Assembly (NCBI RefSeq): GCF_024273195.1
Contig: NZ_JAMZCU010000001.1
Location: 124,001 to 188,000 of the forward strand
DNA: 64,000 nucleotides
Direction: 5' to 3'
Source of the DNA: Devosia ureilytica
Lineage (GTDB): Bacteria; Pseudomonadota; Alphaproteobacteria; Rhizobiales; Devosiaceae
The translations under genes were made by a program, and so were the position numbers. Shown here piece after piece: positions 24,887 through 34,643 of this stretch (position 1 is its first letter; each line of letters opens with the position of its first letter). Under the pieces are notes generated by a model. That model was given only the letters and a program-made list of their open reading frames with translations, was not told the origin of the DNA and did no database searches.

Positions 24887-26302
24887 ATGAGCGACGATTC
24901 CGAAATGGCGCCCGGCCTTGAGACCGGGAATGACTTTGACGTGTTCCGCGACGCGGAAGGCCGGATCAATGTGCTCTGGCTCGAGCGATTGCGCGCTTTT
25001 CTCGATGCGGACCGGGCCGAAGACGTTGCCCTGGTCATGGAGCCTCTGCACGCGTCCGACATAGGCGACGTGCTCGAGCAACTGCATGCCGGGGAGCGGC
25101 TGGCGCTGGTGCGTTCGCTGGCGGATAAATTTGACTTTTCGGCACTGACCGAGGTGGACGAGAGCATTCGCCTCGACATCATGGAAGCGCTGCCGAATGC
25201 CGATATCGCCCGCGGCGTGGCCGAGCTGGACAATGACGACGCCGTCTATCTGCTCGAAGACCTCGAACAGGAAGATCGCGACGAAATTCTTTCGGCGCTG
25301 CCCACTTTCGAGCGGCTGGCACTGAAGCGCAGTCTCGATTTTCCCGAGGATTCGGCCGGCCGCCGGATGCAGACCGAATTCATCGCCATTCCACCGTTCT
25401 GGACGGTGGGGCAGGTGATCGACTACCTGCGCGCCGAAAAAGACCTGCCGGACGAATTCTACCAGCTCTATGTGGTGGACGCCGGCTATACGGTGCTGGG
25501 CACGTTGCCGCTGGACAAGTTCCTACGTACGCCACGCGCCACCAAGATCGACGAGATCATGACGACCAGCTTCGTGCTGGTGAAGGCCGACGAGGACCAG
25601 GAAGAGGCGGCGCGCAGCTTCGAGCGCTACGATCTGGTCGAAGTCGGCGTGGTGGACGAAAGCGGACGCCTGGTGGGTGTCCTCACCATCGACGACATTG
25701 TCGACGTGATCCATGAGGAAGCCGACGAGGACATCAAGCTGCTGGCCGGTGTTGGCGACGAAGACGTGTCCGATAGCACGATGGACACGGTGAAAAGCCG
25801 CGTGCCGTGGCTGGTGATCAACCTGTTTACCGCCGTGATGGTGTCCTTCGTCATCGGGCTTTTCAACGCGACCATCGAGCAGATGGTGGCGCTGGCGGTG
25901 CTGATGCCCATTGTTGCCTCGATGGGTGGCAATGCCGGGGCGCAGACCATGACGGTGACCGTGCGCGCGCTCTCGATGCGTGAGCTGGATGGCCGGCGCG
26001 TCCGTCGGCTGATCCGCCGCGAGATGGTCGTGGGCGTGGTCAATGGCGTGATCTTTGCCGTCCTGATCGGCATTGTCACAGCGCTGCGTTATGGCGACCT
26101 GCAGCTCGGAATTGTCATCGGCATCGCCATGGTGATCAACATGATCGTGGCGGGAACATTCGGGATTCTTATTCCCCTGACCCTCGACAAGCTCAAGGCC
26201 GATCCCGCTATCGCCTCGGCCGTGTTCGTGACCACGGTGACCGATGTGATTGGTTTCTTTGCCTTTCTGGGCATTGCCGGGCTGTGGTTCGGGCTGTTCT
26301 GA
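24887..26302 (+). CDS. mgtE: Magnesium transporter MgtE
   Basis: This 471-aa magnesium channel has an N-terminal helical domain (about 20-150, superhelix with LEDLEQEDRDEIL), a pair of CBS domains (about 155-280, ending VLTIDDIVDVIHEEADEDI), a plug helix and five transmembrane helices. The pore motif MPIVASMGGNAGAQTMTV is intact. Acidic clusters in the N and CBS domains would sense cytosolic Mg. The ATG at 24887 has AAGGG about 9 bases upstream; an earlier reading adds non-family residues. Confidence 0.95.
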   Translation: MSDDSEMAPGLETGNDFDVFRDAEGRINVLWLERLRAFLDADRAEDVALVMEPLHASDIGDVLEQLHAGERLALVRSLADKFDFSALTEVDESIRLDIMEALPNADIARGVAELDNDDAVYLLEDLEQEDRDEILSALPTFERLALKRSLDFPEDSAGRRMQTEFIAIPPFWTVGQVIDYLRAEKDLPDEFYQLYVVDAGYTVLGTLPLDKFLRTPRATKIDEIMTTSFVLVKADEDQEEAARSFERYDLVEVGVVDESGRLVGVLTIDDIVDVIHEEADEDIKLLAGVGDEDVSDSTMDTVKSRVPWLVINLFTAVMVSFVIGLFNATIEQMVALAVLMPIVASMGGNAGAQTMTVTVRALSMRELDGRRVRRLIRREMVVGVVNGVIFAVLIGIVTALRYGDLQLGIVIGIAMVINMIVAGTFGILIPLTLDKLKADPAIASAVFVTTVTDVIGFFAFLGIAGLWFGLF

Positions 26303-26497
26303 GGCGGCGGTCCGACAATTTCATGGCTGTGGAGTGTTGCAGTTTGGTCGCTTGCTTCCCATCTGCGAGACGGCTAACGATTCATTACCGGTCGAAGGGT
26401 GCCAGTCTGGACGCGCAATTTCAGGGTGAAGTGGTGACCACTTTTCTCTTGGCGCAAGCCCTCGGAGCCGGTGTGGACGACTGACAAGGAGCGATCT
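26303..26497. promoter_or_regulatory. Intergenic region before the 33-aa peptide, with a palindrome
   Basis: No gene is seen in this 195-bp gap. AAGTGG-TGA-CCACTT (26429-26443) is a perfect inverted repeat about 55 bp before the small ORF. It may be an operator, or a degenerate relative of the Rhizobiales intergenic element at 18976-19022, which also contains CCACTTTT. Confidence 0.35.
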
Positions 26498-26599
26498 ATG
26501 CGCAGTCAAACCAAGACCGCCGTCTGGCAGACTATGAGCTGGGCGCTGGTATGCCTCGTATCGATGGGGCTGGTTTTCTCCGTAGTTGCTAGCGTCTAG
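26498..26599 (+). CDS. Predicted 33-aa single-pass membrane peptide
   Basis: An ATG with AAGGAG 7-8 bases upstream opens a 33-codon frame ending in TAG. The peptide begins MRSQTKTAVWQTMSWA and continues into an uninterrupted hydrophobic stretch (LVCLVSMGLVFSVVASV). This gives a positively charged N-terminus and one membrane helix (about residues 15-33). A strong intrinsic terminator follows 40 bases later. The RBS, membrane-peptide composition and dedicated terminator support a real gene. I do not recognise a family. Confidence 0.6.
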   Translation: MRSQTKTAVWQTMSWALVCLVSMGLVFSVVASV

Positions 26600-26639
26600 G
26601 AAAGGCGCTGGAGTTATTCACTGCAGAAGGTTAAGCGGA

Positions 26640-26671
26640 GGGCGCCCGGCCACTGGGCGCCCTTCTTTTTT
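26640..26671 (+). terminator. Intrinsic terminator
   Basis: GGGCGCCC-GGCCACT-GGGCGCCC followed by TTCTTTTTT. It ends the transcript of the 33-aa peptide and stands 50 bp before the GST gene. Confidence 0.92.
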
Positions 26672-26720
26672 GGAACGCTGGACGAATGCTCCGAGTTCTG
26701 GATTGTCGTGAGGAAATTCG

Positions 26721-27398
26721 ATGAAGCTCTTGATCGGGAATCGCAATTACTCAACGTGGTCGCTGCGGCCCTGGCTGGTCTTGCAGCACTTCGAGATCCC
26801 GTTCGAGGACGAGGTTCTGCAGTTGGCGGGCCCCGGCTGGCGCGAAAATCTCGCGGCCCGATCGCCAACAGGCAGGGTGCCGGTCTTGCTCGATGGCGCG
26901 CTCGTCCTGCCCGAAACGCTGGCGATTATCGAATATCTGGCGGACAGCTTTCCCGACAAGGCGATCTGGCCGGCTGAACGGAAAGACCGGGCGATGGCCC
27001 GCGCTGCGGCGGCTGAAATGCATGCCGGGTTCAGCGGGCTGCGCAATCATGCACCGATGAACCTGCGGGCATCCCATCCGGGCAAGGTGGATCTCGACGC
27101 GGTGCGCAAGGACTTGCATCGGGTGGAGACGCTGTGGGGCGATCTGCTGGCGCGCACGGGTGGGCCATATCTCTTTGGGGCGTTCTCGGCCGCCGACGCC
27201 ATGTTTGCGCCGCTGGCGACGCGGCTCAGGACCTATGACCTGCCGGTTTCCGACGTGGCGGGGCGCTATGTCGAAGCCATTTATGCGCTGCCGGCGTTCC
27301 AGCAGTGGCTGGGGCTGGCGCTGCAGGAGCCGTGGATTGTCGACGATGACGAGATCGACGTCATCCAGGGCCGCGTGGCGCCGGGGACGCTGGCATGA
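26721..27398 (+). CDS. Glutathione S-transferase family protein
   Basis: This 225-aa protein has an N-terminal thioredoxin-like GST domain (MKLLIGNRNYSTWSLRPWLVL, then SPTGRVPVLLDGALVLPETLAIIEYL with the cis-proline and glutathione-binding Glu/Thr) and an all-alpha C-terminal domain containing YLFGAFSAADAMFAPLATRL. It likely conjugates or isomerises substrates with glutathione; the substrate is unknown. The NYSTWS start is typical of the bacterial YfcF-like/maleylacetoacetate-isomerase-like group. It overlaps the next gene by ATGA. Confidence 0.88.
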   Translation: MKLLIGNRNYSTWSLRPWLVLQHFEIPFEDEVLQLAGPGWRENLAARSPTGRVPVLLDGALVLPETLAIIEYLADSFPDKAIWPAERKDRAMARAAAAEMHAGFSGLRNHAPMNLRASHPGKVDLDAVRKDLHRVETLWGDLLARTGGPYLFGAFSAADAMFAPLATRLRTYDLPVSDVAGRYVEAIYALPAFQQWLGLALQEPWIVDDDEIDVIQGRVAPGTLA

Positions 27399-27820
27399 TT
27401 CATATGGTCAAACTCTGCGTTGGTGTCTCCAGCGTGGAGGAGCTTGAAGGCTATCGCGAAGAGCGCGCGCATTGGTGGGGCGCCGACTATGGCGAGGACG
27501 TGCATGTGCATCGTACGCGCATGATGCCCAAGCGCGGCGACGAGATGGAGGGGCAGGGGTCCATCTATTGGGTGATGTCGGGCACGATCTGCTGCCGGCA
27601 ACGCATTCTGCGCCTTGCGTCCTATACCGATCCTGAGGGCAAGAATTACTGCGACATCATCATGGCGCCCGAGATCGTGCGAACCGTGCCCTATACCAAG
27701 CGGCCGTTCCAGGGCTGGCGCTATCTGCGGATCGAAGACGCGCCGCCGGATATGGAGGCCGGGGGCAATGACAATTCAGCCGAGATTGCGGCCGAACTGG
27801 CGCGGATGGGGTTGATTTAG
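27395..27820 (+). CDS. DUF1489-family protein
   Basis: This 141-aa protein is of the alphaproteobacterial DUF1489 family. Conserved pieces are MVKLCVGVSSVEELEGY, HVHRTRMMPKRGDEM, GSIYWVMSGTICCRQRI and PFQGWRYLRIEDAPPDM. The two adjacent cysteines are notable. No function is known. It is coupled to the GST gene through an ATGA overlap, so it probably works in the same process or is simply co-expressed. Confidence 0.85.
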   Translation: MIHMVKLCVGVSSVEELEGYREERAHWWGADYGEDVHVHRTRMMPKRGDEMEGQGSIYWVMSGTICCRQRILRLASYTDPEGKNYCDIIMAPEIVRTVPYTKRPFQGWRYLRIEDAPPDMEAGGNDNSAEIAAELARMGLI

Positions 27821-27840
27821 GGCGATTGAGCGGGTTTCTC

Positions 27841-27959
27841 CACCCCACCCCCTGGTCCCTCCCCCTCAAGGGGAGGGAGACGATGAACATCGGCATCGGC
27901 CCCGAACGCAGCGGCGCCGGCGCATCCCTCCCCTTGAGGGGGATGTAGGTGGGGTGGGG
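27841..27959. repeat. Composite REP/BIME-like element
   Basis: Two class I units are head to head. The forward unit (27841-27878) contains CCCTCCCC-CTCA-AGGGGAGGGA. The reverse unit (27925-27959) contains TCCCTCCCC-TTGA-GGGGG and ends GGTGGGGTGGGG. The 45-nt centre carries GATGAACATCGGC and GGCGCCG, which is related to the centre of 8835-8943. It lies between the convergent DUF1489 and uvrA genes. Confidence 0.75.
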
Positions 27960-27982
27960 CCGCCTGCACAAAACGCCGGAAT

Positions 27983-30877
<2,895 letters not shown>

Positions 30878-31040
30878 TTTCGATCCAGTTGCGTGTCGCG
30901 CCGTGCGGGAGGGCCGGCGGGCAAAGGCAAGGAGATAGGCAGCAACAAGCGGCCGGGCAAGTTGTCCGTCCACCAATTGCGGAAATTTGTCTCACCTTAT
31001 CGTGTCCTGAGCGGCTTGCCAAAACACCATTCCCGCATGC

Positions 31041-31055
31041 GAACATAAATAGAAC
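31041..31055 (-). promoter_or_regulatory. LexA (SOS) box upstream of uvrA
   Basis: GAAC-ATAAATA-GAAC (GTTC-N7-GTTC on the uvrA strand) is the alphaproteobacterial LexA operator. It is between the end of the LysE-type gene and uvrA. Confidence 0.88.
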
Positions 31056-31069
31056 ATCCTGGGATTCGG

Positions 31070-31714
31070 TCAAGTCACTGACGTCATGGTGAGACCATGC
31101 CAGGCGGTGAAGAGAGCCACGGCCATGAAGAGGGCACCGGCGCCACGGCCGATCCAGATAGTGGCGGCCGGATTGTCCACGAGTGCGTCCCGCGTGCGGC
31201 TCGCACCCAGCGCCAGGGCGCCATAGATGCTGCCCTGCATGAGCACGGTGATGACCCCGAGGATCAGCGCCTGCGACCACACCGGGCCGTATTCAGGCCG
31301 CATGAATTGGGGGAAGACCGCCAGGACGAAAAGATAGGCCTTGGGATTGAGGAGGCACGTGATGGTGCCCTGGCGAAAAGCCACCCAGCCGGAGCGGATG
31401 CGCGAGCCGGAGACGTGGTCGACGACGATGGCGCTGCGCAAGAGGGTATAGCCGATCCAGGCCATATAGAGCGCGCCGGCCAGAACCATGACCTGAAACA
31501 ATTGCACGGGAAGCTGGGCGAGGACGCCCACCGCCAGCGCGCCGAACAGCGTGTGCACGGCACCACCGAGCATGATGCCGCTCAGGGCGGGCGCGGCCAG
31601 TCCCCTGCCGCCGGTCAGGGCATTGGCCAGAACATAGAACATGTCCATGCCCGGCACGACAATGATGCCGAACACCAGAAAGGTGTAGAGCCAGAGTGCC
31701 TGCGTGTAATCCAT
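31070..31714 (-). CDS. LysE/RhtB-family exporter
   Basis: This 214-aa inner-membrane exporter has about six helices. The start MDYTQALWLYTFLVFGIIVVPG with the family PGMD motif, then GGRGLAAPALSGIMLGGAVH and the later TITCLLNPKAYLFVLAVFPQF are characteristic of amino-acid exporters; the substrate is unknown. ATG 31714 has GGGAG 10 bases upstream; a start 7 codons earlier also exists. It lies between uvrA and ssb, transcribed toward uvrA. The LexA box at 31810-31824 is about 95 bp before its start. Confidence 0.88.
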   Translation of the reverse strand: MDYTQALWLYTFLVFGIIVVPGMDMFYVLANALTGGRGLAAPALSGIMLGGAVHTLFGALAVGVLAQLPVQLFQVMVLAGALYMAWIGYTLLRSAIVVDHVSGSRIRSGWVAFRQGTITCLLNPKAYLFVLAVFPQFMRPEYGPVWSQALILGVITVLMQGSIYGALALGASRTRDALVDNPAATIWIGRGAGALFMAVALFTAWHGLTMTSVT

Positions 31715-31751
31715 TGCCACCAATCTCCCGAGCACCGAGGCAATGGAGCAT

Positions 31752-31786
31752 GCCTGCTGACAATGGCTGTCAGCATGTCAGCAGGC
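31752..31786. promoter_or_regulatory. Nested inverted repeats in the lysE-ssb divergent promoter region
   Basis: GCCTGCTGACA (31752-31762) pairs perfectly with TGTCAGCAGGC (31776-31786). An inner CTGACA-ATGGC-TGTCAG (31757-31773) offers an alternative pairing. It is 38-72 bp upstream of the exporter start and next to a TTGACA. It could be an operator or an attenuator. Confidence 0.5.
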
Positions 31787-31824
31787 TTGACAAGGGCCGG
31801 CAGAAATTGGAACATAAAGAGAAC
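31787..31824 (+). promoter_or_regulatory. ssb promoter with overlapping LexA (SOS) box
   Basis: TTGACA (31787-31792) is a good -35. The LexA box GAAC-ATAAAGA-GAAC (31810-31824) lies where the -10 would be (AACATA or CATAAA), about 170 bp upstream of ssb. LexA bound here should block the promoter. The same box could also control the divergent LysE-type gene. Confidence 0.8.
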
Positions 31825-31993
31825 ATGCGACAGTGGACCCTGTGCAGAACCGCAAATGCCACGTGTGTGGCGCGCGGAAAGGTCTATTGTGCGCCGACCG
31901 GGTCGAGGCTGCGTGCCGGGCAGCGCCAATGACCCATGAGAGAAAGCGTCCCGCGACCGGACAGACCGGGACTGAATTGGAAGGATATGCGCC

Positions 31994-32500
31994 ATGGCTG
32001 GCAGCGTGAACAAGGTCATTCTGGTGGGCAATCTGGGCAATGACCCGGAAGTGCGGAACCTGCCCAGCGGCGGCAAGGTGGTCAACCTTTCGGTCGCCAC
32101 CTCGGAAAACTGGAAAGACAAGAACACCGGCGAACGCCGCGAAAAGACCGAATGGCACCGCGTGGTGATCTTTTCGGAAGGTCTGGCGCGCGTGGCTGAG
32201 AGCTACCTGAGGAAAGGCAGCAAGGTCTATATCGAAGGCCAGCTGCAGACCCGGAAGTGGCAGGACCAGTCCGGCGCCGACAAATACTCGACAGAGGTGG
32301 TGCTGCAGGGCTTCAATTCCAACCTGACGCTGCTCGATGGCCGCGGCGAGAATGCCGGGGACGGCGGCGGATATGGCGCCGGCGACAGTGGCGGCTTCCG
32401 TGGCGTGCGCGACAATTCCGGCGGTGGTGGCGGTCGCCGTCCTTCGGCCAATGCACCGGCTTTCGAGCCGGGCGGCATGGATGACGATATCCCGTTCTGA
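31994..32500 (+). CDS. ssb: Single-stranded DNA-binding protein
   Basis: This 168-aa protein has an OB-fold (about 1-115) starting [20 protein letters not shown], with [31 protein letters not shown] glycine-rich, disordered linker follows. The tail MDDDIPF is the acidic tip that recruits partners such as RecG and RarA homologues. It binds ssDNA as a tetramer in replication and repair. The LexA box upstream predicts DNA-damage induction. Confidence 0.97.
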   Translation: MAGSVNKVILVGNLGNDPEVRNLPSGGKVVNLSVATSENWKDKNTGERREKTEWHRVVIFSEGLARVAESYLRKGSKVYIEGQLQTRKWQDQSGADKYSTEVVLQGFNSNLTLLDGRGENAGDGGGYGAGDSGGFRGVRDNSGGGGGRRPSANAPAFEPGGMDDDIPF

Positions 32501-32514
32501 TTGGGGTGGAACAA

Positions 32515-32538
32515 GGGCGGCCAAGAGCCGCCCTTTTT
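32515..32538. terminator. Intrinsic terminator of ssb
   Basis: GGGCGGC-CAAGA-GCCGCCC followed by TTTTT. It ends ssb and lies 8 bp before the stop of the convergent diguanylate cyclase gene. Confidence 0.92.
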
Positions 32539-32545
32539 ATTGGGA

Positions 32546-33826
32546 TCAGGCAGCGATGAACTGGCGCCAGGTGCCGCGGCCGGCAGACTTGGCCTGGTAG
32601 AGCGCCAGGTCGGCATTGCGATAAAGGGTGTCGGCGTCGTGCCGGCCCCGAACAGCCATGCCGACGGATGCGCCGATTGGCCGAGGTTCGCCAGCCAGCG
32701 TGAAGGGCGCGCCAAAGGCTTGCACGATCGAGGCGCAGAGCGCCTGATTGTCCGCAGCATTGTGCAGGTCAGTGACGATGGCGAATTCGTCGCCGCCGAT
32801 CCGCGCGACCAGGGTGCCGGGCGGGCAACTGCCGACGAGACGCCGCCCGGCCTCAATCAGACAGGCATCGCCCTGGGCATGGCCCATTTCGTCGTTGATC
32901 GACTTGAAGCGATCCAGGTCCACCAGCAGCAGGGCGCCAATTGGCGCGCCGCCGCCAACGCCGTGCAGATCATCCAGGCGGGCCTGGAACAGACTGCGAT
33001 TGGCGAGGCCGGTGAGCGTGTCGGTTTCGGCGAGGCGCCGGGTCTGTTCGGCCAGCAGCTTTTCCTCGGTGATATTCTGCTTCATGCCGAAAATCTTGCG
33101 CGCCCGGCCATTGCTGCCGTCCACGGTTGCGGTGATGCGCATCCAGCGGCGCTTGCCGGTGGTGGTGATGATCTCGGCGTCGAAATTGAAGTCGCCCAGG
33201 GTCGCGATGGCGTTGGCGCGAAGCACCTGCATGCGCTCGGCGGATTCGGGCGTGTACATCTTGAGGGTCTGGGCGCGATCAATGCGCGAGCCGCGCGGCA
33301 GTTCAAACAGGTCGTAAACGCCGTCGGACCAGGTCAGAGTCTCATCGGGAAGTGAGCAGGCCCAGATGCCGATGCGCGCGGTGGCCGATGCACGTTCAAT
33401 CAGGTGCTGGCGGTGGACCTCGGCAGCTCGCCGCCGCGCCATGGCCGCATGGGCAACAAGTTCGGTGACCCGGGCCAGCAGCAGGTTGGCATCGGCAACT
33501 GGCCGCGCCTGGGGCGCCCAGAGCAGCAGCCAATGGGGCTTGTGGGGGTCGATGCCGGGGATCGGGATGACCATCATGAACCGGGCGACGGCGTCGTCGG
33601 TGACGGTGACCAGGCCCGAGGGGCCGAGCAATTCGACGTCAAAGCCAGACGGCGGCTGATCGCCGTCGCGCTCAACCGGGCGGCCGTCTCTGGTCACCAG
33701 CGCCGCGCCGGCCATGCCGGTGAAATCGCGCAGCCGCTTGAGGAATGCCCGGCCTGCCGCCAGCGAGTCGGCCTCGGGAGGCAGTTCTGGCGGAAATGGG
33801 CCGTTCGAAAAGGTCTGCGCATACAT
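32546..33826 (-). CDS. PAS-GGDEF diguanylate cyclase
   Basis: This 426-aa cytoplasmic protein has an N-terminal GAF-like or other sensor region (about 20-130), a PAS/PAC domain (about 145-255, with TARIGIWACSLPDETLTWSDGVYDLFELP and a PAC end GRARKIFGMKQNITEEK) and a C-terminal GGDEF domain (about 265-426). LTGLANRSLFQARLD, LVDLDRFKSINDEMGHAQGD and the active-site RIGGDEFAIV are intact, so it should make c-di-GMP. The inhibitory I-site (RxxD before GGDEF) is absent (PPGT). No transmembrane helix is seen. The signal sensed is unknown. Confidence 0.88.
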   Translation of the reverse strand: MYAQTFSNGPFPPELPPEADSLAAGRAFLKRLRDFTGMAGAALVTRDGRPVERDGDQPPSGFDVELLGPSGLVTVTDDAVARFMMVIPIPGIDPHKPHWLLLWAPQARPVADANLLLARVTELVAHAAMARRRAAEVHRQHLIERASATARIGIWACSLPDETLTWSDGVYDLFELPRGSRIDRAQTLKMYTPESAERMQVLRANAIATLGDFNFDAEIITTTGKRRWMRITATVDGSNGRARKIFGMKQNITEEKLLAEQTRRLAETDTLTGLANRSLFQARLDDLHGVGGGAPIGALLLVDLDRFKSINDEMGHAQGDACLIEAGRRLVGSCPPGTLVARIGGDEFAIVTDLHNAADNQALCASIVQAFGAPFTLAGEPRPIGASVGMAVRGRHDADTLYRNADLALYQAKSAGRGTWRQFIAA

Positions 33827-33886
33827 AGGTAAACCCTAGCAGCGTGTCCTTAAGACATTGTTTTCGCTAAAGGGATCGGGGCCAAC

Positions 33887-33914
33887 AAAAAGGCGGCATC
33901 CGCCGGACGCCGCC
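33887..33914 (-). terminator. Intrinsic terminator (minus strand)
   Basis: On the minus strand, GGCGGC (33914-33909) pairs with GCCGCC (33897-33892) across an 11-nt loop, followed by a run of five T. It ends the gene at 33938-34465 ahead of the diguanylate cyclase gene. Confidence 0.75.
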
Positions 33915-33937
33915 CTTTGAAAACCCGAGGCAGCCGT

Positions 33938-34465
33938 TTAGCGCGAGAAGGGCACTTCAGCGCGCAAACTGTCACCTGAATCGATATAGACGATCTCAAA
34001 GGCCACCTGGATGGCGTCGCCGCTGAGTTGAATCTGCGCGGAGATGCTGAGGTCCTTGCCCTCTTCGTCCTGATCCCGCTCGCGCAAATTAAACACCAGG
34101 CCTGAACCGCGCTTCTGTCCGACGGCGATGCCGGTGAAGGTGGCGTTCGAGGTCATGGCGGCCTCAAAGCGGCGGCTGGCGTCCACATAGGCCAGCGTTC
34201 CGGCGACCGAGAGATTGGTGCCGGCCAAGGCGCAGCGGCCGTTGTAATTGACCTTGTCCTGATTGCCCTCGCTCAGGGAGAGGCGGCAGACGACGGTTTC
34301 CTCATTGGCTCCGATCATCACACCGCGGCCGCGCCATTCCCCGATATAGGACTTGAGCAGCGCGACATCGGCCGGTGCGGCCTTGACGGGGGCAAGGCCC
34401 GCCGTCGCAGAAAGCAGGAGACCTGCCAGTGCCACGGCACGGGTCAGGGGTCCGAAGATGGTCAT
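33938..34465 (-). CDS. Secreted protein of unknown function
   Basis: This 175-aa protein has a signal peptide (residues 1 to about 29, ending PVKA-A). The mature part begins ADVALLKSYIGEWRGRG, then contains VCRLSLSEGNQDKVNYNGRC (two cysteines about 18 apart that could form a disulfide) and is otherwise beta-strand-like: TLAYVDASRRFEAAMTS and a final VAFEIVYIDSGDS. The 'GEWRGRG' opening resembles small lipocalin-like or DUF1579-like folds, but I cannot assign a family. ATG 34465 gives the cleanest signal peptide. Its stop is followed by a terminator. Confidence 0.7.
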   Translation of the reverse strand: MTIFGPLTRAVALAGLLLSATAGLAPVKAAPADVALLKSYIGEWRGRGVMIGANEETVVCRLSLSEGNQDKVNYNGRCALAGTNLSVAGTLAYVDASRRFEAAMTSNATFTGIAVGQKRGSGLVFNLRERDQDEEGKDLSISAQIQLSGDAIQVAFEIVYIDSGDSLRAEVPFSR

Positions 34466-34643
34466 GGCGCTATGCCTCCAAACAAGCAATACAAGCCCCC
34501 CGGCATGTGGTTGCAGACCAAGAATAGCTGCGATCGGTCGATAACTTTGCCGGTTGTCGCGAAAGTGATCATGCCACCATCGATCCGCCCGGAATCACTC
34601 GCGAATACTAGCTTTTGCCGGGCCGGTGCGGCAAGCGGCACCG
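34466..34643. other. Gap between the RND exporter and the secreted protein gene
   Basis: This 178-bp stretch holds no credible ORF. It should carry the promoter of the minus-strand secreted protein gene. No clear operator or terminator was recognised. Confidence 0.4.
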
